Shown here: one piece after another, positions 7,951 through 16,086 of the stretch
How positions within the stretch are numbered: position 1 is the first letter of the stretch
How the letters are laid out: every line of letters begins with the position of its first letter
NCBI RefSeq assembly: GCF_946222305.1
Contig: NZ_CAMIHZ010000001.1
Location: forward strand, 1 to 64,000
Direction of reading: 5' to 3'
Length of the DNA stretch: 64,000 nt
Origin: an uncultured Corynebacterium sp.
GTDB taxonomy: Bacteria > Actinomycetota > Actinomycetes > Mycobacteriales > Mycobacteriaceae
Position numbers and translations under genes: made by a program
The notes under the pieces: model-generated
What the model saw: only the letters and a program-made list of their open reading frames with translations
Told to the model about the DNA's origin: nothing
The model's database searches: none

Positions 7951-9654
7951 TTAGTGGTCTACTTTTCTGCGGGTTTTAAAATTCTCGCGGTGTTCGCGGT
8001 CACGGGTATGCGACCGCGAACCATTTTTCCGCGCAACAACACCCAATGCTAGAGCAGCGAGCGTGCCGATGCTGACAATGACCCACTCGACCCACTGCCC
8101 CACTCGCGCTGACAGGGTCACCGTGCCTCTCAGTGGGACGTCGGCCTGTAAAACATCGCGGGTGAAGATGTTGCTTCGCTTCACAACATTTCCGTTCGGC
8201 TCCACAATAGCTGATACCCCCGATGTCGCTGCCACCACCACAGCCCGGTCGTACTCGATCGCGCGCATACGGCTCATTGCTAGTTGTTGGTAGGTCATTT
8301 CGGTGAATCCGAAGGTTGCGTTATTGGTGGGCACACTCAGCAACTGCGCGCCACCCCGTACTGCCGAGCGGAAGGCGCCATCGAAACTCACCTCGTAGCA
8401 GGTAGCCACTCCCACTGGAATGTCTGTTCCCGCTTTTCTTCCCTCTTGGCTTTTCATGGTGACGACGCCATTGTCATTGCCCGGCTGGAAGTTACCGGCC
8501 TGGTCCACGAGACGGCTGACTTTGCGCAGCAGGTCGCGTAAGGGCATGTACTCCCCGAACGGTTGCAAATACTTCTTGACGTGGCTATCCCCTGGGCCAT
8601 CTTCGTTGAAAACCACCATGGTGTTGTGCTCGGGGCTCACTGTTCCCACGAGCATGGGAGCTTTAGCAGCACGCTGGGCATTCGTGATGATGGAATGGGC
8701 ATCAGCGTTGACAAAAGGATTCACATCGGAGGCGTTTTCAGGCCAGAAGACCAAGTCCGGCTGTGCCGTCTTGCCTTCGGAGATGTTTTGAGCCATTTCA
8801 TTGGTGGCCTTGGCATGGTTATCCAGCACCGCTCTGCGCTGAGCGTTGAAATCTAAACCCAGGCGTGGCACGTTCCCCTGCACGGCGGCGACGTTGACCA
8901 GCGAGGCGTCATCAATTGAAGAAACACTAGACCCCGATGACGGGTGAGCCAACTGCATTCCCCCACCCACCAGAACCAGCAAAGCGATCAGCGCTGCCGA
9001 CCAGACTGGACGGGCAGGAGATATCGGGGAGCCCGCGGTGCTCAGTTGAAGGTCGCGCGAACGCCGCATAAGGCGCGTGATGGCCCAGCCCACGATGACG
9101 GAGATCAAGCCGCCGATAAAAACGACCGCGAAAGTCACCACGGCTGGGCCGCCCAAAGTGATGAGGAAAGCAAGGGGGCCGCCCACCTGCCCCCACGCGA
9201 GACGACCCCACGGGAAACCGCCGAATGGCCAGCTAGCGCGCAATAATTCCGTGCCGCCGAACCAGGCCGCGATCAGAGCGAAGCGCACAGGGAATAATCT
9301 GGTGACGCGCCAGCGAGCGGACAATATTCCCTTCAGACCCAGTCCGAAAAGAGCTGAGTACAGCGATTGGACGATCGCAAGCGCGATCCACGCCGCCGCT
9401 CCAACGAACTCCCCCACCCACGGCAGAAGCAGGGCGTATAAAACGAGGCCTTGGATCCAAGCCAAGAGAACGGTTCGGCGAGAGCTGAGGGCAACAAAGA
9501 ACACCGCCATTCCCAGTGGGGCGGCCCACCACAGGCCCGTGGGCTGGAAGGAAGCGAAAAGCATGACGCCACTGAAAACGGCGCCAATAACCCGCAGCAA
9601 TTCGGATGCCCAAGAGCGAGTAAGACGGCGGGACCTAGTGGGACGTCCAGCCAT
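7951..9654 (-). CDS. lnt: Apolipoprotein N-acyltransferase
   Basis: Transfers an acyl chain to the N-terminal diacylglyceryl-cysteine of lipoproteins, and is known in corynebacteria as Ppm2. The 567-aa protein has an N-terminal membrane region of about eight helices (residues 15-235), then a nitrilase-fold domain (about 265-500). The catalytic triad is visible: Glu in VFWPENASD, Lys in [13 protein letters not shown], and Cys in [11 protein letters not shown] final helix near 530-550 returns to the membrane and the tail is basic. ATG 9652-9654 overlaps the fxsA stop by 1 nt. Confidence 0.93.
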   Translation of the reverse strand: MAGRPTRSRRLTRSWASELLRVIGAVFSGVMLFASFQPTGLWWAAPLGMAVFFVALSSRRTVLLAWIQGLVLYALLLPWVGEFVGAAAWIALAIVQSLYSALFGLGLKGILSARWRVTRLFPVRFALIAAWFGGTELLRASWPFGGFPWGRLAWGQVGGPLAFLITLGGPAVVTFAVVFIGGLISVIVGWAITRLMRRSRDLQLSTAGSPISPARPVWSAALIALLVLVGGGMQLAHPSSGSSVSSIDDASLVNVAAVQGNVPRLGLDFNAQRRAVLDNHAKATNEMAQNISEGKTAQPDLVFWPENASDVNPFVNADAHSIITNAQRAAKAPMLVGTVSPEHNTMVVFNEDGPGDSHVKKYLQPFGEYMPLRDLLRKVSRLVDQAGNFQPGNDNGVVTMKSQEGRKAGTDIPVGVATCYEVSFDGAFRSAVRGGAQLLSVPTNNATFGFTEMTYQQLAMSRMRAIEYDRAVVVAATSGVSAIVEPNGNVVKRSNIFTRDVLQADVPLRGTVTLSARVGQWVEWVIVSIGTLAALALGVVARKNGSRSHTRDREHRENFKTRRKVDH

Positions 9655-10109
9655 TAACGGTCGAACTCATCATCGCGGTGGTCAATGACCTGGCCCCAGC
9701 CCGGAACATCCTTAGACTGAGGCGCCCCGAAGCCAGACACGGTGATAAACGACGAACCGCCAAAATTCTGCAGTGCGCGCTGAGCACGGGCGGAGATCAT
9801 ACGGCGGAGCATGGCGCGGGTGGGAGGCAGCAGAAGCAGCAAACCAGCCACGGTTGTAACGATGCCCGGCAGCGCCACCAAGACCGCGCCCACGCAAGAC
9901 AGTGCCGCATCGCCCGTGAGCGCGCCGGGGCGATCCGTGCGCTTAGCAACCCGCTCGGCTAGGGAGCGCATCTGCCACATGGCCGTGAGGATGCCCAGGA
10001 TGAACAGCCCCGCGACAACGAGTAAAGCCCAGCCGAAACCGATAGCCCAACCTAAGGCGATGAAGGTCACGAGTTCAATGAGGAAATAACCCAGAAGGAA
10101 CTGCGGCAT
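9654..10109 (-). CDS. fxsA: FxsA family membrane protein
   Basis: FxsA-type polytopic membrane protein. In E. coli, overproduction relieves F-plasmid exclusion of phage T7; the native role is unknown. The domain begins MPQFLLGYFLIELVTFIALG, so ATG at 10109 is chosen, giving 151 aa. An earlier in-frame start at 10193 would add 28 residues unlike the family. Hydrophobic helices cover about residues 4-22, 27-47 and 68-100. On the minus strand CTTTAGGAGAG precedes the start by about 13 nt. It overlaps lnt by 1 nt, forming fxsA-lnt-ppm1. Confidence 0.85.
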   Translation of the reverse strand: MPQFLLGYFLIELVTFIALGWAIGFGWALLVVAGLFILGILTAMWQMRSLAERVAKRTDRPGALTGDAALSCVGAVLVALPGIVTTVAGLLLLLPPTRAMLRRMISARAQRALQNFGGSSFITVSGFGAPQSKDVPGWGQVIDHRDDEFDR

Positions 10110-10302
10110 AGAAGGTAGACACTCTCCTAAAGCGCTGACAGGGAGCGCGGTTGTATTGAAAGGAAGGCGCGAGGATGCAAACGCCTTGCTCACACGGCAA
10201 TTCTAACGCTACGCGCTGGCCAGATTTTACCGCCTCGCGTTGAGTAATTGTGCCATCGACACCTAACGGGAAACCACGAAAATATTAATTGGTTTTATCA
10301 GA

Positions 10303-10331
10303 TTAAGCATTCAGTGTTACAGTTATATAAC
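10303..10331 (+). promoter_or_regulatory. Probable promoter of the 100-aa exported protein
   Basis: A -35-like TTAAGC (10303-10308), a 17-nt spacer and a -10 TATAAC (10326-10331) stand about 49 nt before the GTG start. The -10 lies inside the perfect palindrome GTTATATAAC (10322-10331), which could also be an operator. Inferred by eye only. Confidence 0.4.
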
Positions 10332-10379
10332 GTTTAAGTTCATGCAGATTTTCTGCCTCCACACGAAGGAAGTCCCACA

Positions 10380-10682
10380 GTGAAAATGCGTCGTAATACG
10401 CTTGCCATGGCTGTCGCCACTGCTTTGACCGTCTCCGTAGTTCCAGCTGCACACGCCGAGATCACCAACACGGATCAGCTGTCCGCAGCCACTTCCGCCA
10501 AGCTGGAAGGCAGCATGAACTCCGAGTCCAGCTCCGAACTGGGATCGTCCAAGACCGGTAACGAGACGTGGGACAATATGCACCCACTGCTGAAGGTGTT
10601 CGTTGGAGTCTTGGGCGCAACTGCCGTCGTCACCGCCTTCGGCATCCTGCGCACCATCGTGTTCAACCTATTCCACGTCTAG
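10380..10682 (+). CDS. Small exported protein with C-terminal membrane helix
   Basis: A 100-aa protein of unknown function. GTG at 10380 follows GAAGGAAG by about 9 nt. Residues 1-26 form a clear Sec signal peptide (KMRRN, then TLAMAVATALTVSVVPAAHA, cleavage after AHA). The mature part is a short Ser-rich stretch (about 28-65), then a hydrophobic segment (about 70-95, LLKVFVGVLGATAVVTAFG). The product is therefore probably anchored in, or oligomerises in, the envelope. Small pore-forming porins of corynebacteria share this size class but I see no specific match. Confidence 0.7.
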   Translation: MKMRRNTLAMAVATALTVSVVPAAHAEITNTDQLSAATSAKLEGSMNSESSSELGSSKTGNETWDNMHPLLKVFVGVLGATAVVTAFGILRTIVFNLFHV

Positions 10683-10733
10683 GGAGCATCAGCAACGAAG
10701 CGGTAGCGCAACACAGCCACGCAGCAACCGCCA

Positions 10734-11519
10734 TTAACGTGGCGCGCGGCGCCAAATAGCTCGAGGAACTGCCGGCATGATCGCGGCTAGTGCCTTGAGC
10801 TTTTTTGGTATCCACACATCCCACTGCTTCGGATCGTGGACGGCATCGACTGTTGCCTGGGCCACCACATCTGGCGTGGACGACATCGGCGCAGGATCCA
10901 TCCCTTTCGTCATCCGCCCGATCACGAATCCAGGGCGCACCACCAGCAAACGCACCCCCGTGCCTCGCAATGCGTCCTGCATTCCCTGGCAGAACCCGTC
11001 CAAGCCCGCCTTGGCGGAACCGTACACGTAATTGGGGCGGCGCACCCGCGCCCCCGCGATGGAGGAATACGCGACGATGGTTCCCGTCCCCCGCTGCTTC
11101 ATCCGTGCCGACAACTCCGTCAACAGCACCGCCTGTGCAGTGAAGTCCGTGTGAATGATTTTTTCGACTTCCGTGGAATCCTCTTCGGCGCGTTGTTGAT
11201 CCCCCAGCACTCCGAACATGGCGAGAGCCACATCGATCTCGCCGCTGGCTTCAATCTCATCCAGCAACTGACCGTGAGACGCGCAATCCGTGGCGTCAAA
11301 GAAAAAGGTATCGGTGCCAACAGCCCCGGCCTGCTTTGCATTAGCCGCGAGCTCCTCCAGCGCCGGCATGCGACGACCCGCGAGAACCAAATGATTTCCA
11401 CGCGCCATGCGCACAGCAATTTCACCGCCGATCTCACTGGTCGCACCGAAAATCGCGATCTTTTTCGGACGATCGCCCGGTTGGAATGTGTTGCTATCGC
11501 TTGCGGGGGTAGGGCTCAT
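10734..11519 (-). CDS. Short-chain dehydrogenase, DprE2-like 2-keto reductase
   Basis: Classical SDR (261 aa) with NAD(P)-binding GATSEIGGEIA (about 25-35) and the Ser-Tyr-Lys triad in YSSIAG...YVYGSAKAG. Beyond the generic fold it shares FDATDCASH, MFGVLGD and RRPNYVYGSAKAGLDGF with decaprenylphosphoryl-2-keto-ribose reductase (DprE2), which makes the arabinose donor for arabinogalactan. The C-terminus (AVPRAIWRRAPR) also resembles that enzyme. No DprE1 oxidase gene is adjacent, so it may be a paralog with a different polyprenyl-sugar substrate. ATG at 11519. Confidence 0.78.
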   Translation of the reverse strand: MSPTPASDSNTFQPGDRPKKIAIFGATSEIGGEIAVRMARGNHLVLAGRRMPALEELAANAKQAGAVGTDTFFFDATDCASHGQLLDEIEASGEIDVALAMFGVLGDQQRAEEDSTEVEKIIHTDFTAQAVLLTELSARMKQRGTGTIVAYSSIAGARVRRPNYVYGSAKAGLDGFCQGMQDALRGTGVRLLVVRPGFVIGRMTKGMDPAPMSSTPDVVAQATVDAVHDPKQWDVWIPKKLKALAAIMPAVPRAIWRRAPR

Positions 11520-11551
11520 TGCTAACTCCTAGGTTTCTATTGATGGGGAGT

Positions 11552-14419
11552 TTATACCTCTAGTGCGACGACGCCACGCTGCATCGCGGCCACCGCCTTG
11601 CGTGAGGCAGCCTTAACTTCCTTGGAGTAGCCCGTCTGCCGGATCTGATCGAGCAAGTCGATGACTCTACGACACCAGCGCACGAAATCACCTGGCGTAA
11701 GAATCGCGCCGGAGGCCTCTGCAGCTTGCAGACAGTATTCCAGTGGGGCTCCGGCAGTCCACTGGTGGACCGCCGTCGCAAAACCGAGCTCGGGTTGGCG
11801 CGTCAGTGGTAGACGGTGGCGCTGCTCGTCCGCAGCGAGCTCTTTGTAGATGCGCAGCGTGTGGCCAATAGCTTCCTCGAGGGCATCGGTCGGCAGCGCA
11901 GCATCTGAGGACGTTTCCTTACGATTTTCAAACACGCAGGTGCTGGCGGCAGCCGCGAGTTCTGCCGGATCTAGGTCGTCCCAAATTCCACGGCGCAGAC
12001 ACTGGGCGATGAGCAGATCGGATTCGTGGTGCACGCGAGCCAATCGTTCACCTTCGAGGGTGATCGAGGCGTCGGTAATGGTGGAACCATCGGCACCGGC
12101 AGTAGCTTCCTGAGGTGTCGCAGAACCCTCCGTCCCTTGTGCCTCTGAGTGCCCGAGGCCGGCGGCGGAGTGGTCGGTGGCGGAATCAGGCTGGTGGCCG
12201 GGCTCGGTCCCGCGGGTGAGCTCCACGTAGTCCATCTCCTCCAGCAACGCGAGGATGCGGTTAAACTGGGCGGAAAGACTCTCGCGGTTGGAGATGCCGT
12301 CTTCTTGTTCGAAGGCTAAGCGCCGCTGCGCTTTGAGGTAGAGCTCGGCAGCACGGTTCATCTCCTCGCGGCCCTCCCACGCGTGGACTGGGTGGGCGTG
12401 GACCTGTTGACGCAGTTCCGTTGCCCGCGCAGAACCACCTCGGGCCTTGGCCTTGAGCTTGGCCGGTTTATCGAAGTGCATGCGGCGCAGATTGGCAGCA
12501 ACCGAACGAGCCAAGCGCTTCGGAGCGCGCTCCACACCTCTGTGCAGCTTCATGTGTCCGATGTGGATCGGCGTGTTTCCAAAAGTTTCCGCGGACACCC
12601 GTTCGACCCAGCCATCTTCGGTGATGATTGTGGGGTTGGGGTTGTGGTGCCGGTGGTCACTGCGCGCTACGACTGCCGTCATGGGATTTCGGCCTGTGGG
12701 AAGGGCTAGGACGTCGCCGACCACGAGGCCGGCCAGAAGCTTGGACGTTTCCTTGTTCCGTTCCAAACCAGCATCCCGCTTAGCGCGTCGTTCCTCCTGG
12801 CTGAGTTCACGGCGCAGACGTGCGTAGTCCACAACGGTCTTCTGGTCATTGTCAAGGTCGTTGTCGAAACGCGCGGCCTTGCGGCGGAAGTCGGTAATGA
12901 CCTCGCGCAGAGCATCTTCCGCCTCTGCGAGCTGGCGGCGGCGACGCTCCACGGCTTCGGCAGCTTCCACAATGGTGCCATCGGCTTGATACTGGGCGAA
13001 GGAACGCTGCAACAGGCGGTGGGATTCGTACAGTCCCTTAGTGTTAATGAGGTTGACCGCCATGTTGTACCCCGGGCGGAACGTCGAATCCAACGGGTAA
13101 GTACGGGTAGACGCGAGGTCCGCTACCGCGTGGGGATCAATACCTTGAGCCCACAACACAACCGCGTTGCCCTTAGTGTCGATACCGCGACGGCCTGCGC
13201 GGCCGGTCAGCTGGGTGTACTGCCCAGGTGTCAGATCGACATGAGCCTCGCCGTTGAACTTAATGAGCTTTTCCAGCACCACGGAACGCGCAGGCATGTT
13301 GATACCCAGCGCCAAGGTCTCTGTGGCGAAACACACCTTCAGCAGGCCACGTTCGAATAGCTCTTCGACAATGTGGCGGAAGGCGGGCAGCATACCTGCG
13401 TGGTGCGCAGCGAACCCACGGGAAACAGCCCGGCGCCACTGCCTAAAGCCTAAGACATTGAGGTCTTCCGGGGTGAGGCCCCCCACACCTTCATCGATGG
13501 TTCGCAAAATCTCTTCGCGCTGCGCTGGCGTGGTGAATTCCACCTTGTCCGCCAGCAACTGCTTGACTGCTGCATCGCAGCCGACGCGGGAGAAGATGAA
13601 GTAAATCGCAGGCAGCATATTGGCTGCATCCATGTGCAGCGCGACATCTGAGCGCTTGGGGCCACGGCGCTTGCCGCTTTCCTCTGCCTTGGCAGCCGCT
13701 GCCACGACTGCACGGTTGATCGCCTGTGCACCGGGGTTGTCTTGTTGGCCTTGTTGCGGCATGCGGTCTTGGAACAGCGGGATGATTTGACGCCCGACCA
13801 TCATGAATTGGGATAGCGGAATCGGGCGGTGCTCCGTAACGACGATGTCAGTCTGCCCGCGCACCGTAGTCAGCCATCCGCCGAACTCTTCGACGTTGGA
13901 GACGGTCGCAGATAGCGATACCAGAGTTACTTCGGGATCAAGGTTGAGGATGGCCTCTTCCCACACCGGTCCGCGGGATCTATCCGCGAGGAAGTGCACC
14001 TCATCCATCACCACGTGCGTGAGCGTGCGCAGGCGATCGGAATCCTGGTAGATCATGTTGCGCAGCACTTCAGTGGTCATCACGACGATGGGGGCATCCC
14101 CGTTGATGGTGACATCACCTGTGAGCAGGCCGACATTCTCTTCGCCGTATTGATCCGTGAGGTCGTTGAACTTCTGATTGCTCAGGGCTTTGATGGGCGT
14201 GGTGTAGAAACAGGTCCCCTGATTCTGGAATGCTGTGAAAACTGCGAACTCGCCGACAACCGTTTTGCCCGCACCTGTTGGCGCAGCCACCAGTACTCCC
14301 CTGCCGTGGGCAATGGAGTTCGCAGCTTCCAGCTGGAATGCATCGAGCGGGAAATCGTAACGATCCTGGAATCGCTGAACCTCGGGGTGGAGATCCAGCG
14401 GCGCCTTAGAGGACGTCAT
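11552..14419 (-). CDS. helY: Ski2/Mtr4-like superfamily 2 RNA helicase HelY
   Basis: Large DExH helicase related to eukaryotic Ski2/Mtr4, presumed to act in RNA turnover. Walker A is APTGAGKT, Walker B is DEVH, motif III is SLSATVSN, and motif VI is QLTGRAGRRG. A long C-terminal region contains the winged-helix and DSHCT-like helical domain. ATG at 14419 (955 aa) is preferred. The frame is open 55 codons further but that stretch is low complexity and lies within tatC; minus-strand AGGAGG lies 11 nt before 14419. The start overlaps tatC by 14 nt, so the genes are translationally coupled. Confidence 0.92.
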   Translation of the reverse strand: MTSSKAPLDLHPEVQRFQDRYDFPLDAFQLEAANSIAHGRGVLVAAPTGAGKTVVGEFAVFTAFQNQGTCFYTTPIKALSNQKFNDLTDQYGEENVGLLTGDVTINGDAPIVVMTTEVLRNMIYQDSDRLRTLTHVVMDEVHFLADRSRGPVWEEAILNLDPEVTLVSLSATVSNVEEFGGWLTTVRGQTDIVVTEHRPIPLSQFMMVGRQIIPLFQDRMPQQGQQDNPGAQAINRAVVAAAAKAEESGKRRGPKRSDVALHMDAANMLPAIYFIFSRVGCDAAVKQLLADKVEFTTPAQREEILRTIDEGVGGLTPEDLNVLGFRQWRRAVSRGFAAHHAGMLPAFRHIVEELFERGLLKVCFATETLALGINMPARSVVLEKLIKFNGEAHVDLTPGQYTQLTGRAGRRGIDTKGNAVVLWAQGIDPHAVADLASTRTYPLDSTFRPGYNMAVNLINTKGLYESHRLLQRSFAQYQADGTIVEAAEAVERRRRQLAEAEDALREVITDFRRKAARFDNDLDNDQKTVVDYARLRRELSQEERRAKRDAGLERNKETSKLLAGLVVGDVLALPTGRNPMTAVVARSDHRHHNPNPTIITEDGWVERVSAETFGNTPIHIGHMKLHRGVERAPKRLARSVAANLRRMHFDKPAKLKAKARGGSARATELRQQVHAHPVHAWEGREEMNRAAELYLKAQRRLAFEQEDGISNRESLSAQFNRILALLEEMDYVELTRGTEPGHQPDSATDHSAAGLGHSEAQGTEGSATPQEATAGADGSTITDASITLEGERLARVHHESDLLIAQCLRRGIWDDLDPAELAAAASTCVFENRKETSSDAALPTDALEEAIGHTLRIYKELAADEQRHRLPLTRQPELGFATAVHQWTAGAPLEYCLQAAEASGAILTPGDFVRWCRRVIDLLDQIRQTGYSKEVKAASRKAVAAMQRGVVALEV

Positions 14420-15518
14420 CGAAGGCTGTGCCTCCTGAGAGATTGAGATCATCCCTTCTGGGGGTTTGAGGTTGCTGAATTGGGCGGGCAGCGCTCGCAC
14501 TCTGTGGAGCGCTGGTGGCCTGGATGGAATCGTAGTCCGCGATGGGCGTGGGGGCGTCGATGGTAGAAGCAGTAGAAGCAGCACCGGAGCCGGAAATTGG
14601 TTCGGCTACGCCAATGGAAGAAGCCTTGTCATCGGCAACATTGGCCCAGTCGGCGTTGCGACGATTCTTCCGCTTGTCGTTGATACGGGCGATCTGTGTA
14701 GCGATCTCCATCATCAACGTCAGCGACAGCGCCAACAACACCATAGAAACTGGATCCTGGCCCGGGGTGACAAAAGCCGCAAACACGAACATGAACAGAA
14801 TCACGTAACGGCGCTTGTCCTTGAGCTGCTGGTAGCTCAGCACACCGGCAAAGTTTAGAAGAACGGTGATGAGGGGCACTTCGAAGCTCACACCGAACAC
14901 CAGAATGAGGGCGAAGATGAACTTGAAATAATCCGAACCGCGCAGTGCGGCCACCTGTGTGCCATCGCCGATGCTCAGCAGGAAGTCAAAGGCGTAAGCG
15001 AGGACGAAGTAGGCCAAGACCGCGCCAAGCATGAACAAAAGTCCAGCGCTGATGCCCACCGTCAGGGCCCATCGCTTCTCGTTCTTCTTCAGTCCTGGGG
15101 TGATGTATCCCCAGATCTGGGTGATCCAAAATGGGGAGGTAAAAACGGCCCCGGCGAGTGCGCCGACCTTCATACGGAGAATGAACATCTCCAAAGGAGC
15201 CGTCGCCAGCAAACGGCAATCACCAGAGGCAGAACCGAAACGCTGCTCCGGAGGTAGGGAACAATATGGGCGCTTTAACAAGTCACCCAAGCTGGGGATC
15301 GGGCCCACCCCGTTGCCGTACCAGATATAACCCACCACAGCACCGGCCGCGAGAATCAGCAGGCACACGACCAAACGCCGGCGCAATTCGTTGATGTGCT
15401 CAACGATCGTCATCTCGCCTGCGGGTGACTTCTTGCGACGCACCTTAGGCGTTTTCACGCGACGTCGCTCCGGCACGCGACTGGAGCTGGGTGAAGTTGA
15501 ACTGGGCGAAGCGGTCAT
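14406..15518 (-). CDS. tatC: Sec-independent protein translocase TatC
   Basis: Core receptor of the twin-arginine translocase. Six membrane helices follow the conserved cytosolic start GEMTIVEHINELRRRL (about residues 33-48). FGVSFEVPLI contains the helix 4 Glu and the TatC signature. At 370 aa it is longer than most TatC proteins. The extra length is a 30-residue basic N-tail (SRVPERRRVKTPKVRRKK) and a roughly 70-residue Ser/Ala/Thr/Gln-rich C-tail that looks disordered. ATG at 15518 is 47 nt from tatA. The C-terminal coding end overlaps helY. Confidence 0.94.
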   Translation of the reverse strand: MTASPSSTSPSSSRVPERRRVKTPKVRRKKSPAGEMTIVEHINELRRRLVVCLLILAAGAVVGYIWYGNGVGPIPSLGDLLKRPYCSLPPEQRFGSASGDCRLLATAPLEMFILRMKVGALAGAVFTSPFWITQIWGYITPGLKKNEKRWALTVGISAGLLFMLGAVLAYFVLAYAFDFLLSIGDGTQVAALRGSDYFKFIFALILVFGVSFEVPLITVLLNFAGVLSYQQLKDKRRYVILFMFVFAAFVTPGQDPVSMVLLALSLTLMMEIATQIARINDKRKNRRNADWANVADDKASSIGVAEPISGSGAASTASTIDAPTPIADYDSIQATSAPQSASAARPIQQPQTPRRDDLNLSGGTAFDDVL

Positions 15519-15565
15519 GATGGGCCTTTAGCCAACCTTCCTGAAAAACGGTAGGGAAAATTGGA

Positions 15566-15910
15566 TTAGGACTGCTGTGGGTTGTTGGGATCAGCCGGCT
15601 GTGCCATTCCCTGCTGAGGAGGTGTCTGCATTGGCTGCTGCTGGTTGATTGGCTGCTGCGGCTGTGCCTGCTGGTTAGCCTGCAAGCGCGCAGCGGACTG
15701 CTCAGGGGTTTCACCAGTCACAGGAGCCTGAGGGTCGTGAGGTGCGATGGCGCCCTTACGCTGGTTGCTTTCGGTCTTCATCTCGTCCATCTCGGATTTA
15801 AAGATGCGCATGGAGCGACCCAGCCCACGCGCGGCATTTGGCAGACGCGTTGCGCCGAACAGCAAAAGAACGACGAGAAGAATCAGAATCCACTCTGTTG
15901 GACCTGGCAT
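15566..15910 (-). CDS. tatA: Twin-arginine translocase subunit TatA
   Basis: Pore-forming subunit of the Tat pathway. One N-terminal helix ([18 protein letters not shown], about 7-24) is followed by the FGxxxLP hinge, the amphipathic helix ([19 protein letters not shown]) and a long Gln/Pro-rich tail (about 60-114). ATG at 15910. Together with tatC and helY it forms one minus-strand unit. A separate TatB is not seen here. Confidence 0.93.
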   Translation of the reverse strand: MPGPTEWILILLVVLLLFGATRLPNAARGLGRSMRIFKSEMDEMKTESNQRKGAIAPHDPQAPVTGETPEQSAARLQANQQAQPQQPINQQQPMQTPPQQGMAQPADPNNPQQS

Positions 15911-16086
15911 GGGGGTACCTCACATTCAAGTTTGTACTTAAACCGCCGAGCTCAAAGGACGTGCTTAAGTAACTAAGTCATTCTGTTGTCACCGTCACCC
16001 TAGCACTCACCAGCGGTGAACCCTGGGAGCAGGTGCGTAAAAAGGGTGCTGCATTCCGGCAGCATTCCGCGCACGTCAACCCTGTA

